Both the position numbers and the translations under genes were made by a program. 8,879 bases of DNA from Bacteroidales bacterium (GTDB lineage Bacteria > Bacteroidota > Bacteroidia > Bacteroidales > UBA932): positions 1 to 8,879 of the forward strand of contig JAFYZE010000085.1 in assembly GCA_017548805.1 (NCBI GenBank), read 5' to 3'. Positions 6,124-8,879 of the stretch are shown here, piece after piece (positions within the stretch are counted from its first letter, which is position 1; every line of letters starts with the position of its first letter). Below the pieces are notes generated by a model that saw nothing but the letters and a program-made list of their open reading frames with translations, ran no database searches and was not told where the DNA came from.

Positions 6124-8019
6124 ATGATGAAAAGATACCTGTATTGCCTGGTTGCGCTGATGCTGGCGGCCGTCCCGGCCCTGGCGCAGTCCATAAAGTG
6201 GACTGCCGCCGTGGAGCCGGCCGGGGACGGGGTCTACGAGCTGGTGCTCACCGGCAAGGTCGCGAACGGGTATTATACCCACCCGCTGACGGATCCCTAT
6301 ACTGCGGCTGAAATCGAACTGGACGGCTTCGAGGCCGTAGGTGATCCCGAGGATGTCTATTCTCCGGCCGACTACAAGGGCGAGACCGTGGTCAAGGATA
6401 CCTATGTCCTCAAGCAGAAGTTCCGCTCCGCGGACGGAGCGGTCAAAGGCACGGTCACGTGGCAGAGCTGCTCCGGAGACATGTGCGGGATGCCGGAGGA
6501 CTGGGATTTCGACGTGGCTCCGGCCAAGTCCGTGCCGGCCTCCGGGGCTGCGCTGGCGCCGCCCGGAAAGGACTCGGCGGCAGCCGACACCGACGGTACG
6601 CTTTGGGCGCTGATCATCGAGGCCATCCTGTGGGGACTGGCCTCGCTGCTTACTCCCTGCGTGTTCCCCATGGTCCCGATGACGGTTTCCTTCTTCCTCA
6701 AGGGATCGGAGAACAAGTCCCGCGGTCGCTTCCGCGCGGCGATGTACGGGCTTTTCATCGTATTGCTCTACACGGTACCGATATCCATCATCATCGGCCT
6801 CACGCGCATATTGGGCGGCGCAACGGTGACGAGCGACATCTTCAACTGGCTCGCAACGCACTGGCTGCCGAACCTCCTGTTCTTCGTCATCTTCATGGTT
6901 TTCGCCGCCTCGTTCCTCGGGGCGTTCGAGATCACACTGCCCACCAAGTGGGTCAACTCCTCTGACAAGAATTCCGACAAGGGCGGGCTCGGAGGCATAT
7001 TCTTCCTCGCCCTGACCCTCGTGCTGGTATCATTCTCCTGCACAGGACCCATCGTCGGATCGGTGCTGATCAAGTCCACGCAGGGCGAGTTCTGGACCCC
7101 GATGATAACGATGCTGGCGTTCTCGCTCGCATTCGCACTGCCGTTCACGCTGTTCGCGCTATTCCCTTCCCTGCTCAAGGGGCTGCCCAAGAGCGGAGGC
7201 TGGCTGAACAGCGTCAAGGTCGTGCTGGGCTTCATTGAGATCGCCCTCGGACTCAAGTTCCTGAGCACGGCAGACCAGACCTATCACTGGGGACTGCTGG
7301 ACCGCGAGGTCTATCTCGCCATTTGGATCGTCGTGTTCTCGCTGCTCGGCTTCTACCTGCTGGGCAAGCTCCGTTTCAAGCATGATTCGCCGGTCGAGCA
7401 CATTTCGGTGCTGCGGCTGACGCTCGCGATAGCTGTATTCTCATTCGTCGTGTACATGATCCCCGGCATGTGGGGAGCTCCGCTCAAGGCCATCTCCGGC
7501 TACCTGCCGCCGATCGAGACCCAGGATTTCGTGCTGGGCAGCTATACCTCCCCGGCGACGCAGGCCGAGGCCCCGGCCACCGGCGGTCCCACCCTGACAA
7601 TCGCCCACGGCCTCATGGCCTATGACAATATCGACGACGCGCTCGAGGCCTCAAGGGAGACCGGCAAGCCGGTGTTCGTCGACATCACCGGCCTCGGCTG
7701 CGTCAACTGCCGCGAGATGGAAGCGCGCGTCTGGAGCGACCCCAAGGTGCTGTCGCTGCTGCGCGACCGCTTCATCCTCGTCGCGCTGTACAATGACGAC
7801 AAGGCAAAACTCCCTGAGGACAAATGGGTCACCACCGAAAGTGGAAAAGTCCTCAAGGGTGTAGGCCGCGTCAATGCCTACATCGCCCAGGAGCGCTTCG
7901 GAGTGAGCTCGCAGCCCAATTACGCGCTGCTCGACTCCGACGGAGCCCTTCTTGCCCCCGTGAGGGGCTACAATCTCAGCATAGACGGATTCGTTGATTT
8001 CCTGAACCAAGCACTATAG
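6124..8019 (+). CDS. DsbD-like thiol-disulfide transporter (transmembrane, with C-terminal thioredoxin domain)
   Basis: Inner-membrane protein that carries reducing equivalents from cytoplasmic thioredoxin to periplasmic or lipoprotein partners. Signal peptide: residues 1-21 (cleavage ALA/Q). Three modules follow in the order known for DsbD. First, a periplasmic N-terminal domain, about 22-130, with the pair Cys116/Cys121 in SCSGDMCGMP. Second, a CcdA/DsbD-like core of about eight membrane segments (near 160-190, 207-230, 249-272, 290-313, 327-350, 364-382, 398-414, 430-450) with redox cysteines Cys179 (LLTPCVFPM) and Cys306 (FSCTGP). Third, a thioredoxin-like domain at about 500-631 with Cys526-Val-Asn-Cys529 and cis-Pro598 (SSQPN). 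All six expected cysteines are present, and 631 residues is normal. ATG ATG at 6124/6127 leaves the exact start uncertain by one codon. Its stop is one base before the TlpA-like gene, suggesting translational coupling and a donor-acceptor relation. Confidence 0.94.
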   Translation: MMKRYLYCLVALMLAAVPALAQSIKWTAAVEPAGDGVYELVLTGKVANGYYTHPLTDPYTAAEIELDGFEAVGDPEDVYSPADYKGETVVKDTYVLKQKFRSADGAVKGTVTWQSCSGDMCGMPEDWDFDVAPAKSVPASGAALAPPGKDSAAADTDGTLWALIIEAILWGLASLLTPCVFPMVPMTVSFFLKGSENKSRGRFRAAMYGLFIVLLYTVPISIIIGLTRILGGATVTSDIFNWLATHWLPNLLFFVIFMVFAASFLGAFEITLPTKWVNSSDKNSDKGGLGGIFFLALTLVLVSFSCTGPIVGSVLIKSTQGEFWTPMITMLAFSLAFALPFTLFALFPSLLKGLPKSGGWLNSVKVVLGFIEIALGLKFLSTADQTYHWGLLDREVYLAIWIVVFSLLGFYLLGKLRFKHDSPVEHISVLRLTLAIAVFSFVVYMIPGMWGAPLKAISGYLPPIETQDFVLGSYTSPATQAEAPATGGPTLTIAHGLMAYDNIDDALEASRETGKPVFVDITGLGCVNCREMEARVWSDPKVLSLLRDRFILVALYNDDKAKLPEDKWVTTESGKVLKGVGRVNAYIAQERFGVSSQPNYALLDSDGALLAPVRGYNLSIDGFVDFLNQAL

Positions 8020-8020
8020 T

Positions 8021-8572
8021 ATGAAAATCATCAAGATCATGGCCGTCATGGCCATACTGGCATGCACCGTTGCATGCAGCAACCGGCAGAAGAAAGCCGA
8101 GTCCGAGCCCGTTGCGGAAGAGGCTCAGGACATGTCAAAATACATGCCCGACCTGAAGGCCGGCGCTATAGCTCCGGCACTTGAAATGAACACGCCAGAA
8201 GGCGTGTCGCTCCAGCTCTCAGACTTTGCGGGCAAATGGGTGGTGCTGGACTTCTGGGCCAGCTGGTGCCCCGACTGCCGCGAGGAATTCCCCGCGGTAA
8301 AAGAGCTTTATGGCAAATTCGCTCCCAAGGACGTAGAGTTCCTCGGTGTCTCCTTCGATCATGAAGCCGACGCCTGGACGAAATGCCTCGAGGAGCAGGG
8401 CTTTGCCTGGCCCCAGGTCTCCAACCTCATCAAATGGAAGGAAAATCCCGTCTCCGAAGCCTTCGGCATCCACTGGATCCCGACCATGATGCTCATCGGT
8501 CCCGACGGCAAGGTCGCTGGCGCGGCCCTCACCGCCAAGGACATGGAAACATTGCTTTCCTCCAAACTGTGA
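8021..8572 (+). CDS. TlpA/ResA-like thioredoxin-fold lipoprotein
   Basis: Membrane-anchored periplasm-side thiol-disulfide oxidoreductase (AhpC/TSA-Redoxin superfamily), probably reduced by the DsbD-like protein encoded directly upstream. The 183 residues begin with a lipoprotein-type signal (hydrophobic 3-18); Cys19 (TVAC-SNRQ) is the likely lipidated residue, though Cys15 (ILAC) cannot be excluded. A charged linker at 21-45 (KKAESEPVAEEAQD) precedes the thioredoxin fold. The fold contains KWVVLDFWASWCPDC with active-site Cys83 and Cys86 and cis-Pro154 in HWIPT. CPDC replaces the more usual CxPC-type sequences of TlpA/ResA, and a further Cys122 (TKCLEEQ) lies in the fold. No DUF4369-type N-terminal domain is present, so it is a minimal form. 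Partners could include apocytochrome c or other oxidised envelope proteins; which is not shown by the sequence. Confidence 0.92.
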   Translation: MKIIKIMAVMAILACTVACSNRQKKAESEPVAEEAQDMSKYMPDLKAGAIAPALEMNTPEGVSLQLSDFAGKWVVLDFWASWCPDCREEFPAVKELYGKFAPKDVEFLGVSFDHEADAWTKCLEEQGFAWPQVSNLIKWKENPVSEAFGIHWIPTMMLIGPDGKVAGAALTAKDMETLLSSKL

Positions 8573-8592
8573 AATTAATACGTGTACTGGAT

Positions 8593-8879
8593 ATGAAAAG
8601 GATCATTTGCATTTTACTGATGGCCTCCGTGTGCGTCTCACTCGGGGCCCAGACCAGGGCCGACTCCCTCGTGAGGGAGAGCAAGGCCGCCGTTCAGCAG
8701 GCCCAGCGCGACAGCAAGCAGCAGACCCGCGATTCGCGCAGGGACATCAACAGGAGCCAGGACCAGATCAAGCAGGCCAAGCTGGACATTGACAATGCCA
8801 AGGAAGACATCAAGACCATGAAGTCCTCCATCAAGCAGCAGAAGGAAGCCGTCAAGCTCAAGAAGAAAGCCTATTCCGC
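8593..8879 (+). CDS. Secreted lysine/glutamine-rich coiled-coil protein of unknown function, 5' part
   Basis: The open frame starts at ATG 8593 and runs off the window after 95 codons with no stop. Residues 1-19 (MKRIICILLMASVCVSLGA) form a signal peptide with likely cleavage before Gln20. The rest is almost entirely charged and polar (Lys, Gln, Asp, Arg, Ser), rich in Ala and without proline or glycine, with spaced hydrophobic residues (for example QIKQAKLDIDNAKEDIKTM), as expected of a long alpha-helical coiled coil. It starts 20 bases after the TlpA-like stop with no terminator between, so it is probably in the same transcript. No family is recognised; it could be a short periplasmic coiled-coil protein or the stalk of a larger envelope protein. 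No cysteine lies in the visible mature part, so nothing here marks it as a redox substrate. Confidence 0.8.
   Translation, partial: MKRIICILLMASVCVSLGAQTRADSLVRESKAAVQQAQRDSKQQTRDSRRDINRSQDQIKQAKLDIDNAKEDIKTMKSSIKQQKEAVKLKKKAYS

Noticed and set aside
6109..6861. 250-codon minus-strand open frame overlapping the start of the DsbD-like gene
   Set aside because: It overlaps the signal peptide and N-terminal domain of a well-supported protein and gives an Arg/Gly/His-rich sequence with no recognised motif.
8607..8792. 61-codon open frame near the right end
   Set aside because: Out-of-frame shadow of the coiled-coil gene starting at 8593, which has a good signal peptide and an open frame to the window edge.
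1..8879. Mobile element, CRISPR array, toxin-antitoxin or defence system
   Set aside because: No transposase, recombinase, nuclease, repeat array or small paired genes were seen; all genes have recognisable metabolic or envelope roles except the last partial one.

Overview
The window looks like a chromosomal segment from a fairly GC-rich member of the Bacteroidales (Bacteroidota), probably a gut or rumen fibre degrader. The clues are a feruloyl-esterase-like enzyme next to a lipoprotein GH51 arabinofuranosidase, start codons with no clear Shine-Dalgarno sequence, and A/T-rich intergenic gaps carrying the Bacteroidota-type promoter (TTTG, then TAnnTTTG). The gene families also fit: a secreted C69 dipeptidase, and a DsbD-like transporter followed by a TlpA-like lipoprotein. 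Genus cannot be assigned from sequence reading alone.

Layout: (1) Positions 1-3657, plus strand: the 3' part of a CE1-type esterase, then 9 bases later a large GH51 alpha-L-arabinofuranosidase. The pair would remove ferulate-arabinose side chains from arabinoxylan. (2) Positions 3675-3705: a symmetrical hairpin with A and T tracts, serving as terminator for both converging transcription units. (3) Positions 3707-6052, minus strand: a secreted C69-family dipeptidase upstream of upp (uracil phosphoribosyltransferase). upp has its own well-formed promoter in the 60-base gap. (4) Positions 6053-6123: a 71-base divergent intergenic region with a clear -7 element for the plus-strand operon and a weaker one for the dipeptidase. 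(5) Positions 6124-8879, plus strand: a DsbD-like thiol-disulfide transporter, a TlpA/ResA-like thioredoxin lipoprotein one base later, and after 20 bases the start of a secreted, lysine/glutamine-rich coiled-coil protein that runs off the window.

Coding density is very high. The largest gap is 71 bases, so no stretch over 300 bases lacks a gene. I see no tRNA, rRNA, CRISPR array, insertion sequence, integrase or attachment site. I found no convincing new biological system. The points most worth a second look are the extra domain inside the C-terminal part of the GH51 enzyme, the redox pair linked to a coiled-coil gene, and the signal-peptide boundary of the C69 dipeptidase.
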